Shown: positions 41,974-54,419, numbered from the stretch's first letter. The stretch is 64,000 nucleotides of DNA from Thinopyrum elongatum (GCA_011799875.1 CM022297.1:443907292-443971291); one strand, 5' to 3'. Numbers and translations are program-made. Notes: generated by a model not told the origin, from the letters alone.

Positions 41974-44586
41974 TGTGACGCCCCCGGTTCAATCGTACAC
42001 TAGTCATACACGCAAACGTGTACGATCAAGCCCAGGGACTCACGGGAAGATATCACAACACAACTCTAAACACAAATAAACGAAGGTCCACAATATTACA
42101 GACCAGGGATCCGAAGATCCGAATACATAAGTCAGTCATACAAATAATATCTGAGTACAGACATAGTTAGACAAGTTCTGCCTTAAGAAGGCTAGCACAA
42201 ACAGCGACACTAGATCGAAAGGCGTTGGCCTCCTGCCTGGGAGCCTCCGATCCTACTCCTGGTCAGCTGGCTCGATCCAGTAGTACGTACCCTCTGGACC
42301 CGCCTGGTAGTAGGCTCCGGTGGTGGCGTCTGGCTCCTGGACTCCATCGTCTGGTGTATCATCAAGGTGGGGTATATGGGGGAAAAGAGAAAATAAAGCA
42401 ACCGTGAGTACTCATCCGAAGTACTCAGCAAGCAAGGATCTATACTACATATGCAACATTATCAATGGAGAAAAGGCTGTATATGTGGACTGGGCTGCAG
42501 AAATGCCAGAATAGAGAGAAAGGCCTAGTCCTATCGAAGACTAGCATCTTCAAACATCTTCTCAAAGCCATCATCTTGCAGCAGTAGAAGAGAGTAGAAT
42601 AGCATTTTATTTAGCAAACATGTTGAAGTACAGCTCAAAGATCCTTCCTCGACTCCCAGCGAGAAAGTAATCCCGAAGCTTCAATTAAGTAACAAGTATC
42701 CAGTTTAAGTAGTAGATCGGGATACACAAACTGAGCGTCCTTTACCGTAGGACCGGCTATTGATAGAAGATTCATCCCTGCAGGGGTGCACTACTGTTAC
42801 CCAACACGCTCGATCAACTCTGGCCGGACATACTTGATGGGTAATGCCCGTCCTCGGAAGATCAACACGAAGCAGCGCTCTACCTAGGCTCAGCAGAGAG
42901 GTCAGCACGCCGGACTAACCTATGCACCCTGGGGTCTCGGGCCATCGCCCTGGGCACCCTGCGCATTGCGTGGCTGGCCGGGGTGCAGGCGCGACACTGA
43001 ACTCGCCAGTGAAGTATCCAGCCCAATCCCGACGATCAGCCCGCACGGTGAATCGTGACGTCTGATAAGCTTTCGGCGAAACGTACATCGCAGAGGGCCC
43101 CATAACCATTATCCCGCGTGGTGGTAGTGCGTATAGGGCACGTCGACCCACTCAGATCACACACCCAAATCCAATAGGCTCAATTAGTATCAAGCGGAGA
43201 CAATCAGAGTCTCTGATGCTCCGCCACAATGTCACACTCGAGTGCCCTTCCGGCACACCCGAAGTCATAGATCCCCAGCGGGTACCCACCAGGGTGGACC
43301 CGCCTGTGAAAAAGGTCAAGTAACCGTGTGGTCATATTCATCAGGGTGAACGTATGAGGTATCACCCTCGAGGTTCACACTGAGGGGTTGCACGACAGAG
43401 TCCTATCGGACATGGAGAAGGAGGAATCACCCTCGATGACCACGACCGTACAGCTATGCTGCAGAGTATTCATCAGGAGTGCGTTACGAGGTATCACCCT
43501 CGGCACTCGATAGATACTACGCAGAGTCGTACAACTAAGGGGGGGTGTGAAGTGAGGCGTCTGTCTCTGATCGACGATCACGTTGATCGAGTCGTCGATG
43601 AACAAGCAGGGGCGACAAAGTAAGGTGGTGGGGTCACAGATGGTTCACACCAACCTATACTAAACAGTTTATCATAGGCAGGTAAGGTAGCAATGAACAG
43701 GTTACAACAGCAGGCTATGCATCAGAATAGGAGCATACATTAACAGTAGCGAAATCTAATGCAAGCAGGAGAATAGAATGGGCGATATCTGGAATGCTCA
43801 AGGGGGGGGGCTTGCCTGGTTGCTCTGGCAAGAGAGGGAGGTCGTCAACGGGCTGCTCGTCAGTAGCGTAGTCGTACTCGACAGCAGCGACGTCAGTCTC
43901 GGCGTCTATCGAGAGAGAAGGAGGGGGAGAGAAACAATAAATTCACGGCAATAATGCAAACAATATGTATGACATGCCTAAATGATATGCCGGGGTGTTC
44001 TACTGCCTAACTAAACGATTTAGTTAATTTAGGAATTTATTTGGGTTTATTTAATTAAAGTTGGACACTATTCATTTATCGAAATCGGTCTAATTGTTCA
44101 ACGTTCTTATAGTTGCGGACGTCTGACGGGAATACAGAGGGCGTATCCGGGTTCGTATCGTCGTTCTGAGCAAGTTTCATGTATAAAATATTTTGATCGG
44201 AGTTACGGTTTAAAAGATATGATTTTCTAAAGTTTTTATTAATTTCTGAAATTTAATTAATTATTTAATTCAACATTATCCGAAACAGTGATTGATGATG
44301 ACATCAGCATGACCTCATGCTGATGTCAGCGGTTAATTAAGTTAATTACTAATTACTGTTTAATTAACACTAATTAGTTAATTAGATTAACCTAATCAGG
44401 ATTAATTAACTAATTAATTAATTAATTATTTTAATTATTTATTTTTATTTCTTTCTTTCTAAAACATTTTTGGGGGTGGGCCCCCTTTGTCATAGGCCCA
44501 GAGGGGCGGGGCCCACTCGTCAGTGGCCCATGCGGCCACACGGGGCGGGCGTGGGCGCAGCCCGAGCGGGCGCGTCCCCGGGACGC
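41974..44586 (-). repeat. Tekay-2 LTR, promoter-distal part, minus orientation
   Basis: Begins TGTGACGCCCCCGG at 41974, the reverse complement of the LTR 3' end, next to CTAAG and not next to a primer site. It is therefore the outer end of a 3' or solo LTR. It matches the reverse complement of copy B's LTR from 58208 back to about 55637, but with far fewer indels, so it is good-quality sequence. It stops abruptly at about 44586, where plus-oriented LTR sequence begins. The minus ORFs at 42210, 42705, 42915 and 43375 are LTR sequence. Confidence 0.85.
42405..42427 (-). other. Conserved LTR hairpin, copy 3 (Tekay-2)
   Basis: Same TGAGTACT / AGTACTCA stem and TCGGATG loop as in Tekay-1, although the surrounding LTR has diverged. 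Confidence 0.6.
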
Positions 44587-44938
44587 GCCACCACCGGAGC
44601 CTTACTACCAGGCGGGTCAAGAGCCGGTACGTACGACTGGATCGAGCCACGAGACAGGAGAGTAGGACGGAGGCTCCCAGGAGGGGCCAACGCCCTTTCG
44701 ATCTAGTGTCGGGTTGTGGCTTAGCCTTCTTAAGGCAGAAACTTGTCTACTATGTCTGTACTCAGATATTATTGTAGTGATGATTATGTATTACGGATCT
44801 ACGTGATCCCTGAGTGCTGAATATTGTGGACCATTGTATTTGGTTAGAGTTGTGTGTGATCATCTTCCGTGGCCCTGGGCATTGATCGTAACAGTTTGCG
44901 TGTATGCTAGTGTACGATTTGAACCGGGGGGCGTCACA
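44587..44938 (+). repeat. Tekay-2 LTR 3' end, plus orientation (copy A)
   Basis: Matches copy B 57868-58208 with many small indels and ends ...GGGCGTCACA at 44938. Together with 41974-42346 it forms a large inverted repeat around the 44586 junction. Confidence 0.8.
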
Positions 44939-45344
44939 AGTTGGATGTCAAGAGGCCTGAATGTTGTAGGAAGACCCCCCCTCCAAATATCCTTTGCCGA
45001 AGTTGAGTCTAGAAACCGAGAAACTAAATTACTAACTTGGCTGTGTGGCTAGGGCCACACGTCGCCAATGGTGTGGTATTAGATCTTTTGATTCCTCGTT
45101 ATATCTGGGACTCTAATATCTCTTCTATTCGGAGTTAATAATTTTATCAACGCCGACCACTAGGATCTCGTATAATCCCGTTCTAACCGCTGAGAGCTGG
45201 GATATCTGTGCAATTCCTCTGCGTTGGTTGATCGGATTAGTTGTAATAATCATTTTCCGTTCATGTTTTGTCTAAACTTTCTCTTGAGTGTGTGTTAAAA
45301 TTCTCATTGTCATTTGACCAAATCTGAGTTTCCTCTATTTTCAG

Positions 45345-46178
45345 ATGGACAGTTTGTGCCTACCTGCGTCCTGAGACACAGCTTGTGACTTAGCACTTGG
45401 GCTCGTGATTGACCAGGGTTTTCCCAAGCTTGTCTGGACGCTCATATGACAGATTGGCATACGTGGTACCTGAGTACATGGTGTTTACGAGGATTTACGC
45501 GGGTTAATCAGAGCAGTAACCATGCTGATGTCGATCTATTGCTCGGAAGAATGAACTCACGACCAACGGAGGCTGACACGTTTAAGGGTATGGCAGTGAA
45601 CCCGATGGAAGTCATCGCTGACGCACATCTCCCCACCCCCCTCCCCACCGCTTCCATGAACCGCCTCCACTCTGTCTCTGTCGCACGTCCATCTCCCGAG
45701 GGACAGTTTAGGACTTATTTGCGACTGGACCTCTGAGTTCCGATACATTCCGATATCGCCCGTGTGGAGATGCTACCGGATATACACAGCATTGTCGCCC
45801 AGTCGAGCCTCGCCGACTATGACCACGCGTTGATAGTGCAACTCAGGCTCTGCGATCGCATGTTCAGGCTCTCGACGTCAGTAGTTGGTTGCCCACTCGA
45901 GCACGTAGCTCATACGATGCTATGACGCAGTTGATGACCGAGTCGCTGCAGGATACTCCGGAGCACATCTATTTAACCGCGCGAGTGATCAGATGTATGA
46001 CTGTATTGACGGGACTGCTTTGGGGAGGTCACACACCTACACGGGACACTCTCTTTAGTTCGCGAACCGGGTTCTGCATCAGAGTGCACATGGCACCAGG
46101 ATCCTTCCGCGACGAAATATCGTCGTCCGAATCGCAGAGTTGACCCGTTAACAGTGGTTTTCTCCGACGTTGATGTAG
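45345..46178 (+). pseudogene. Extra ORF upstream of gag, Tekay-2 copy A (many indels)
   Basis: Starts ATGGACAG at 45345, right after a splice-acceptor-like tract, and ends at the TAG 46176-46178, as in copy B. Frame shifts from apparent sequencing errors break it every 50-150 bases, so the protein is best described from copy B. Matching landmarks include GAGTTCCGATACATTCCG (45737-45754) and TTCTGCATCAGAGTGCAC (46072-46089). Confidence 0.55.
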
Positions 46179-46428
46179 GCCTTTGATATGTCTCGTTGTT
46201 AATCCCCTTACCGCGTTGCCTGCGCGCGCCTAGATGCCTAGTATGTCTAGTTTTAATTTGCGCGTATGTGTCCACATGTACGACTTGTGTAGTGGATCTA
46301 TGTCTTAATAGACTATGTTAGGTATCTACTTACACTGCTTAAAGGTATTGTCTGTGTACGTCTATACTTGCGCTTAAACCACACTCGCATGCTTTTTACT
46401 AAGCTACCCCCTGTTGATACGAAGCAGG

Positions 46429-47480
46429 ATGGTAGACCAGGTGGCGTGGTCGTGGTCGGGCCTGACGTTCCACAGCCCCGCCAGACTATATGGCAGCTAG
46501 TGATGCCACGTTCGGCTTAACCGCCAGTTCATGGTTGGAATCATGGCTCAGTTTCCGCATCAGAACAACAGAACCAGAACCCAGCTTCAATAACTTTGAC
46601 AGGATTTGCGACTCAACCCAACGCAGTTTCGCAACTCTGACAAGCCCCTGGATGCCAGATGACTGGCTCCGCGACATCACTCACGAGTGGAGTCGTAATG
46701 TCGCCCCCGCCACTTTGTACCTTCGCGGCCTTTTTCTTAAAGGGCCCCGCTTCAATGGTGGGACACACACAAGCGTACTATGCCTGTTGGAACAGTCATC
46801 ACCTGGTATGAGTTCCAGGCTGCTTTCCGTACACGTTACATCCCTCAAGCATATGGAACGCATGGAGACCCAGTTCGTAACCTCACCCCAGGGCAATAAA
46901 AAACGTCGAAGCTTATCAGCGGGAATTCTTGATCTCTCCGCTATGCTGAAGAAGACATCGCCACAGATGCTGCCGCAGACAGGACGAAGTTCCGAAGGGA
47001 CTACACCCTGACCTCAAGCTTGCACTAGCTGCTCAAGACATCAATGACTTCTCAACTCTAGTGAACAAGGCTATTCTGTGAGACCGCTCAGAGAACACAA
47101 GGACTCGCAGAAGCGCATAGTGATGTGGCTCATCTCGGGCTCAGCACGAAGCGTAGATTTTGGATTCCCAACAAAGCGTTTCGTTCCCAATACCTCTCGC
47201 CAAAGAACAAATGCTGCACACGTCTGCCTCCTCACACCGAGGACCGTCAAAGGTCAAGCTATAGAACATGCCCCTCTTCGTCCTGAAGATGGTTTGTGTT
47301 TCACGTGCGCAAACCAGGCCCCCAGGCTAAGACTGCTGACCGACTCAGAATCAGTTAGATTTTCCTCGTGCTGGCCGGGATATGGCCTGGCAACAATCAG
47401 AACGCAACTAAATACTGGGTTGCGTCACGTGGTCGTGGTCAGGCTTACAACATTGACATTGAAGAAGTCCAGGATCAACC
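46429..47480 (+). pseudogene. gag of Tekay-2 copy A (broken by indels)
   Basis: The ATG at 46429 opens a Gly/Arg-rich start. Recognisable capsid-type sequence is at 46600-46830 and a CCHC-like stretch at 47295-47330. At least eight frame changes relative to copy B, nearly all single-base, separate the pieces. The function would be the structural polyprotein that packages element RNA. The breaks look like sequencing error and cannot be used to judge whether the element is functional. Confidence 0.65.
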
Positions 47481-50400
47481 TGCTACTGTGATGGGTACCC
47501 TTCTTGTTGACTCAGTACCTGCTTCTGTTATTATTTGATTCAGGAGCATCGCATTCATTCATGTCTGAAGCATTTGCATATCTCATGACATTGCATTCGA
47601 AAAGATGAACCTGCCAATAGTGTCCATACCCCTGGAGGCCAATGTCAAAACACTATGATGGCACATAATGGTCCCTGTTGGAAACGAGGAGGATATTTGA
47701 ATTCCTAGCTTCCCCTATTATCCTGAAGTCTTCCACCATAGACCTCATACTCGGAAGGATTGGTTGAAAGCTCACATTGCTTCGTATCAATTGTGCTACT
47801 AAAGTTATCAACTTCTCACCCTCGATGAGATAGTGAACTATAACGCCCGCATTACTCGAGACGCTGAAGCTCAGGTATATGTTTGAATGTTTGACGCTCA
47901 CCTCTGGAGGGATCGAAACGTTCCTGTCGTTCGAGATTTCCAGACGTCTTTCCAGAAGAACTTCACGGAATACCCCGGGAGAGCTGTCGAGTTTGTCATC
48001 GAATTGAAGCCTGGCACCGTTCCTATGCCAAGCGAACCTTATAAGATGCCTCCGCCTAACCTCTGAGCTTAAGGAAGAAATCGAAATCACTGCTTAAGAG
48101 TGGTTTTTATCCGCCCCAGTTCCTCTGGCTTGGGGAGCACCTTCACTCTTCGTTAAGAAGAAGGATGGAACTAAACGATTGGTTCAGGATTACCGGCCCA
48201 TTAACCAAGCCACAATCCAGAATAATATGCACTGCCCGTATCAATGATCTTTATGATCAACTTGCCGGATCATCGGGTGTTCTCTAAAACTCGAACCTGA
48301 GGTTGGGTTATCACCAGATCCGTGTCGTGAACGAGGGACATTCCAGACTGCATTCGTCACTCGTTATGGCTCCTATGAATACACCGTCATGTCATTTGGG
48401 CCCTAACGAATGACTCCAGCTACATTCTCCCGCCGTATGAATTATATATTATGGATTACCCGACAAATTCGTCGTGTATATCTAGAGATATTCTGGTCTA
48501 TTCTAAGAATAAAGAGGACATGCTGAACATCTCCGCCTTGTTCTAGAAAGGTCCGAACACCAGTTGTATGCCAAGTATTCCAAAAGCGAATTTTGGCTTC
48601 CTGAAGTAACTTACCTTGGACATGTGATTCCAAGGATGGGATTGCTGTAACCCCGAACGAGTTCAGGCTATTATCGGACTGACTCCCCCAAAGAATGTTA
48701 GTCCACGTCAGAAGTTTTCTCGGACTCGCTAGTATTGCCGTCGATTCGTGAGAACTTTTCCAAGATTGACAAAAAACCCTTGACATATCTGCTCACAAAG
48801 GTGTTAATTTGAGTGGACAGAAAATTTCAAGAAAGCTTTCAGACACTAAAAGAAAATTGACATCTGCCCCAGTATTAGCACCCCCGGATTCCAAATGATT
48901 TCGGATATACTGTGATGCATCTCGTCAAGGATTAGGCTGTGTGTTCCTACATGCAAGGAGCGCAAAGTGATGCTTATGCCTCCCGACAATTGCGTCCTCA
49001 TGAAGAAAATTACCCGGCATGATCTTGAACTTTCTGCGGTTTATAGCCTTGAAGCAGGGCGACATTACCTTCTCGGTAAACCATTGCGAGACTATACACG
49101 GATCACCAAACTTGAAATATTTATTATATTAATACCACCAGATCTGAACCTTCGTCAACAAAGATGGCTCGAAACAATTGCCGATTATGATAGAAATTTC
49201 TTATACCCCGGCAAGGCTAATGTAATGGCCGATGCTTTGAGTCGCAAGTCCTATAGCAACAATCTTATGGTTCAAGAAACCACAACCTCTTCTCCATGAA
49301 GAGCTTTGCAAATGAACCTCCATAGTGTTCCACAGGGTTATCTCAATACCCTGGTTGTCGAACCAGATTTATAGACACGGCATTAAGGTTATGCAAAGGT
49401 ATGACACTGAAGTTGAACAGATCAAGCGATACCTCGAGAGAGGAAGCCGTCGGAATTCCATTGATGCAGAGGGGATCCTATTTTTTCCAACGCCGTCTCT
49501 TCGTACACCAAGTTCAAGAATGAGAGGGAAAACGTTATGAAGGAAGTCTCATGACACTCCCTTGTTATATTCACCCTGGTAGCACAAAGATGTACCGTGA
49601 CATTTGTCTCAAGATTCTGGTTGGCCCTAATATGAAGCGGACATGCTCGTTATGTTTGCGTGTGACGTTTGCCGCCGCCCGTTTAAGCTCAACATCAAAG
49701 GCCCGCAGGAAATCTGCAACCCCTGGAAATTCCTGAATGGACATGGGACAAGGTCCAAAGGATTTCATTACTGGTTTCCCAGATCTCAGAAGGGTCATGA
49801 TGCTATTTGTCGTCATGACCGATTCTCCAGGTTGCTCCTTTCTGTCTGTTTAAAGAGACAATCACTGCTAGCCCAGTTAGCAGACTTGTATGTTTCCCGG
49901 ATTGTGTCACTCCACGGGTTCCGTTGAGATCAGTTCTGATCGTGGGCAGTCTCTTCACCTCCAGACTCGGAATAGTTCCAAAAGCTATGGGAACTCATCT
50001 GTCTTTAAGCACCGCTTTTCATCCTCAGTCACAGGGTCAAGTTGAACGAGTTAATCAAGTGCCGAAGATTGCTTCGAGCTTGCGGTCATCTCTCTTCGGT
50101 AAGAAATGGGAGGAATCATCTCCCGTATGCCGAATTCTCTTACAACAATAGCTATCAAGCTAGTCTGAAGTGGCACCGTTTGAAGTTCTATACGGTGTAA
50201 GTGTCGAACCCCTCTTGAATTGGTCAGAAACTGGGGAACGCTCATCGTCGGACCGGACATTATTCGGCAAGCTGAAGAACAAGTCCGCATTGTTCGTGAA
50301 ACATTTGAAAGCTGCTAGTCTCGTCAGAAAAGCAACTAGACCGAAAGCACCAGGAAATAGTCTATCAACTGGCGAGCAAGCTTACCTCCGCGTCACTCGT

Positions 50401-50786
50401 TGTGAAAGGCACTCATCGGTTCGGAATCAAAGGCAAGTTAGCCTCGTACATTGGCCGTTCCGTATTTTGCCCGTCGAGGAGAAGTGGCATATCAATTGGA
50501 ATTGCCGCCAATCTTTCACAAGTACATGATGTCTTTTCATGTATCCCAACTCCGTCGTGCTTCAAGGATCTTATTCGAGCTGTGGATCATGAAGTGCTTG
50601 AATTACGGGAAGATCTGTCATATCCAGAATATCCCATCCCTATTCTTGATCAAGCTGAGCGTCGAACACGTCAAAAGTCAATCAAGTTCCTCAAGGTTAT
50701 GGTCAAATCATTTTGAAGATGAAGCACTCTGGAACGCGAGGATCGTCTTTGCAAAGAATACCCCTCTTTCTTCAGTCTTCCTCTAA
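47480..50786 (+). pseudogene. pol of Tekay-2 copy A: protease to chromodomain (broken by indels)
   Basis: Protease active site DSGAS is intact at 47537-47551. Reverse transcriptase spans about 48120-48900, with SFLGLA-type sequence near 48720. A base is missing in the catalytic LDD codons near 48480. RNase H lies at 48890-49260 (ADALSRKSY near 49235) and integrase at 49560-50150 (SQGQVERVNQ at 50035). The chromodomain at 50650-50780 ends near the LTR. The order is that of Tekay-1, confirming the same lineage. Frames change every 100-300 bases. Confidence 0.7.
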
Positions 50787-50818
50787 TTCTCGGAGAGAAT
50801 TTTAATAGATGAGGAGAG

Positions 50819-52036
50819 TGTAACACCCCGGTGATAGCAACAGTAATCCTTTGAACTGACATGTAGCATGATCAACAGGCATAATCATCATTAGCATCAC
50901 ATGCATTCAACTCCTAAGTCAAATTCAGAGTTAAATGAAAGTGGAATATGAAAGTTGTCCAACATAGGAGCTAAAATGTCAGATAAATACAACAAATATT
51001 CCAGAGGCTATTCTAAAATTGAAACCAACATCATTGGAATTGGATAAGTGACTCGAAAACCTCAAACAGTGGGATAAAGATATATTTAATAACCATTTAT
51101 TAAATCTGAAATAAATATGGATTATGTTTTGTCCAAACTAATTTTAGATGTTAAGGAATAATGCACTGGTATTTATGAACTAGGTCTCAGTTTTACAAAC
51201 ATTTTGAGGCACTGCTGTTTACTAGATTGAGAAAAGAGAATAAAGAAAAGGAAAAGAAACAGAAAAAGGATAAAGGAGCAACCCCCCCCCCCCCCCAGGC
51301 CCAACTGGGCCGAAGCCCAGCCGGCCGGCACCTGGCCCCCTGGCTATATGGCCCCCGACCGAAACCCTAGCCCCACCGACACCCCACTCCCCCCCTCCCC
51401 ACTCGTTCGCCCCCCCCCCCCGATCCAGAAACGGATCGGGCGAAGCCGCGACGACCTGCCGCCGCCCGGAACCGGCCTCCCCACCGGCCTGCCCTCGTCT
51501 CCGTCGCCGTCGTCCCGTCGACCGCCGACCCCCCCGCTTGCCCCGTCCCTACGATCACGGTGAGGCCCCAGGCCTCCCCCTCTCTGCTCCCGCACTCGCC
51601 GCGCGCACACGCCCCCGCGCGCGCCGCACGACTGGCCACGCTCACCGCGCCGGCCCCTGTCTCGCCCCCGCTCCGGTTCCCCACCCCGCGCTTTCCTTCC
51701 CCCCCCCCCGGTGCTCTGCTGCAGCTGCTGCTACGGCGCCTCGCCGCGCCCCCCCCCATGCTCCTCGCTGTCTCTGCTGCTGCCTGCTAGGCCTGCGCCT
51801 CCCTCGCTACCACTCGTCGGAGCCGCGCCGTCGCCGCCATCCGCCTCCGCGCTGTCCCGTTCGCCGCGCCCGAGCCTCGCACGCGGCCCCGCCTCTGCGT
51901 CCACCGCATCGCGCCGGGCTCGCCAGCTCCATGAGCGCCCGCGCCTCTGGAGCCCGCGCTCGCCCGCACCACTTCACCCGCCGCCCTCCCTTGGCCTTGG
52001 CCGCGGCGCCGGCGTTGCGTCGGCGTGCCCAGAGTA
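50819..52036 (+). repeat. Tekay-2 LTR 5' part (copy A), cut at the N gap
   Basis: TGTAACACCCCGGTG at 50819 begins the LTR. It matches copy B 54420-55636 and stops at the gap. It includes long C homopolymers (51280, 51410) that typically break assemblies. All ORFs across it are GC-rich chance frames, including those translating into unknown residues. Confidence 0.85.
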
Positions 52037-52061
52037 NNNNNNNNNNNNNNNNNNNNNNNNN
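52037..52061. other. Assembly gap of exactly 25 N
   Basis: A run of 25 undetermined bases. A fixed 25-N spacer is, to my knowledge, what some long-read gap fillers write when flanks overlap or conflict, so its true length is unknown. Confidence 0.95.
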
Positions 52062-54419
52062 CTCAGTGGTGGGGATTTGCTAGGTTTGAAATCACAGTGC
52101 CACATCAAAGTTGTTCCATTGTGTTCAATAACACGCCTCTCATACCTATGTTTGGGCCACACGCTGCAGTGGTTTGTCTTCTGGAACCAGCTAACTTGCG
52201 TGATTACTGGCAAGCTACCCCATCTCCGGGGTCGCATGGACGGCCATCACTTTGACCACAACAAGAGAGCGGTTGTACGACCAAGGTGGATTATTCTTGG
52301 GTCCGTTTTACATCGACCATTTGGTGAGATGCCTCTCTGGCCCACCGACTGAAAGGTGTGTGTGGGGGGGGGCTGCTACTTCGCACTTTCTCAGTGAACC
52401 TCGGTTGGGGGGGGGGCATGCATTCATAGCTTAGGATTCCTTCGTGCCGACACGAGGGGGGGCATGCATTCATAGCTTAGGTTTCCCTTCGTGCTGACAC
52501 GGGGGGGGTGGGGGGGAAGTATACCGTGCGCTTTGCGAGATAGTGCCACATCAAAGTTGCATTTGCTATTTGAACATCAAACCACCTTTTCATACATAAA
52601 TTTGGTCCACATGCAAGCGTGTTTGTGTTCTGACCCGTCCCGCGTCATTTTTCGCCAAATTTATGACATTAGACAAGTTGGATGACGCAACAGACCACGG
52701 TTCACTCACTAACCTTGGTGCCACACTGGTGCCTCCCTGTCACGCACACATCCGCACAGTACATTGGCTCCACGAGGTTTCTCCTCTCAAAAATATCTAC
52801 CCGCCTGCAGCTTTTTTTGTTTGATACAACACAGTTATTGTGTTTCGACCGTGTGTGTTTTCTTGTCCCAATCCCCCGCCTGCATCCACGAAAATATCTG
52901 CCCGCCTCGAGGTTTTTCTGTTTCATAACCACAACGGTTGCTATCTCCCGTGCCGTGTGCGATGCACCCATCATCAAATTTTCAATAAGCCCTGGCATTT
53001 CACTCCCCGCGTAGATAAATATCAGTACCCGCCCCGGTCATTCCTCAACACACCACCCCCGCCCCCCCTCCACACCCACACACAACACACAACACCAAAC
53101 CTCCTCAGCAGCGCGCGCAGCACCACACACACACCCTCCCTCGCGTCGAAACCCTAGCAGGGTCCCCGCCGCTGCCGCACGACACGCCCATTGATGCAAA
53201 ACATCCATGTCAACATCTGCCGGTTTGCCCTTGCAGCTTACCCACCGATCTCCATACCCAGGCCCGCCTGGAGTTTCTTCTTTGATGACGCTTGCCAAAC
53301 GCACCCTTTCCCCCAGATCCCCATCCCCATCCCCCCTCCGAAGCATCGCAGCTAAGCCCGCGCTACGCTTCCCGTGGAGCTTCGAGAGCGACTGCCCCAA
53401 AATAGTGTATCGCGGTCTCTTCGCCCGACGTCCCCGAGGAAGCTGACGACCATTACTGGCTGGCAGGCACTCAATCAGCGGCTAGATATGCGGGTATGTC
53501 GCGACGCCGGCTACGACATCGAGGTCGTCGACAGTGACGTGCCTGAGGGCGGCATGTCACAGGTTTAAGTGGCCCACCCCCAACCCCTCGGTTCAACCAC
53601 CATCGATCTCATCCTGGACCCGCCGCTGATCTCCTCTGGCTCGCTGTCAAGAATTTGCATCCTACATCGCCATCGAGCCCCTTTTGTCATTTCTGAAGGA
53701 CACGTTCTGCGACGCTGGCTTGGGATCCACAGCTTCCAAGTCAACCTCATCGATGGTGACCATGAGGAGGAGCCCCCTCTCCGACTCTTCCAGGGGAAAG
53801 AGCCCATCTGACATCAGGGAGGGCACCCTACAGCTGTGCTCTTCCGAGGGGAAGGAGCCCATCTGCGACAGCATGGAGCGCATCCGGGTCCGTTGCTCTC
53901 CCAACGGGAACAAGCCCATCTGTGACAATGGAGGAACCCATCGAGTCCCTTTTGTAGTGTAGTGAGAATATGTCCAGTTTTATTGCTAATTTGGGTGTTT
54001 GCAGTATGCCTTGTTTATTTCAGTTGTTCACAATGTGATGCTCTATATGTGCATTATTTACTGTGTCAGTACATTCATCAATCCAGTTTTTAAACTACCT
54101 ATAGGAATGCATATATTTGCTTGTCTGTTAAGCCTGTTATAGCTAGCATATGCTCTTTTAATTTTTTTTGATTGTTCGGTTGTTTTTGTAGTTAGCATAT
54201 TCCATGTTTCAAATGCTATCTTTGGTTGTTTGAGTATGGCCTTGTTTATTCCAGTTATTCACAACGTGATGTTCTATTTGTGCAAGTATGAACTGTGCAG
54301 TTCAATTTCATCAGTACCAGTTTTCAACAATACCACTATGAATGACTACATTTGGTTGCTGCATCTTGTAGTTAACACATGCCTTTCCATTTTTATTTAA
54401 CAATAACCAGTGTACTTAG
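52062..54419. other. Unassigned 2.36 kb between the two Tekay-2 pieces
   Basis: Not LTR. 52062-52680 has an imperfect duplication (AGTGCCACATCAAAGTTG at 52098 and 52545) and a two-copy G-rich repeat with GCATGCATTCATAGCTTAGG at 52418 and 52463. 53070-53160 is rich in CA/CCT. 53990-54390 contains an imperfect tandem duplication, spacing about 235 bp (GCCTTGTTTATT at 54008 and 54240). Indel-type noise is low here compared with 44587-52036, so this is probably original contig sequence. Confidence 0.5.
53150..53962 (+). CDS. Gene-like GC-rich segment, unrecognised
   Basis: AAACCCTAG at 53149-53157 resembles a plant 5' untranslated region. It is followed by GC-rich sequence with overlapping frames: an ATG at 53207 (MSTSAGLPLQLTHRSPYPGP), a frame through 53425-53480 reading EEADDHYWLAGTQSAARYAG up to a GTATGT donor-like site, and a frame at 53684-53962. 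The last holds three degenerate repeats, about 55 bases each, around GKSP / GKEPICD / GNKPICD. AT-rich sequence with 3'-UTR or intron character follows. No single frame covers the whole and no domain is recognisable, so this may be a pseudogene or a captured exon set. Confidence 0.25.

Larger units (their letters stand above)
44939..50818 (+). mobile_element. Tekay-2 copy A internal region
   Basis: Degraded primer site (44940-44960), leader, extra ORF (45345-46178), gag (46429), protease, reverse transcriptase, RNase H, integrase and chromodomain up to the 3' LTR at 50819. It parallels copy B base by base, with frequent single-base insertions and deletions relative to it. 44960-45344 is leader with no ORF, ending in the pyrimidine-rich TTTCCTCTATTTTCAG. 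Confidence 0.8.

Noticed and set aside
51344..52352. ORFs crossing the N gap or lying in the C-rich LTR part
   Set aside because: They include undetermined residues or homopolymer-driven Pro/Arg sequence in LTR DNA.
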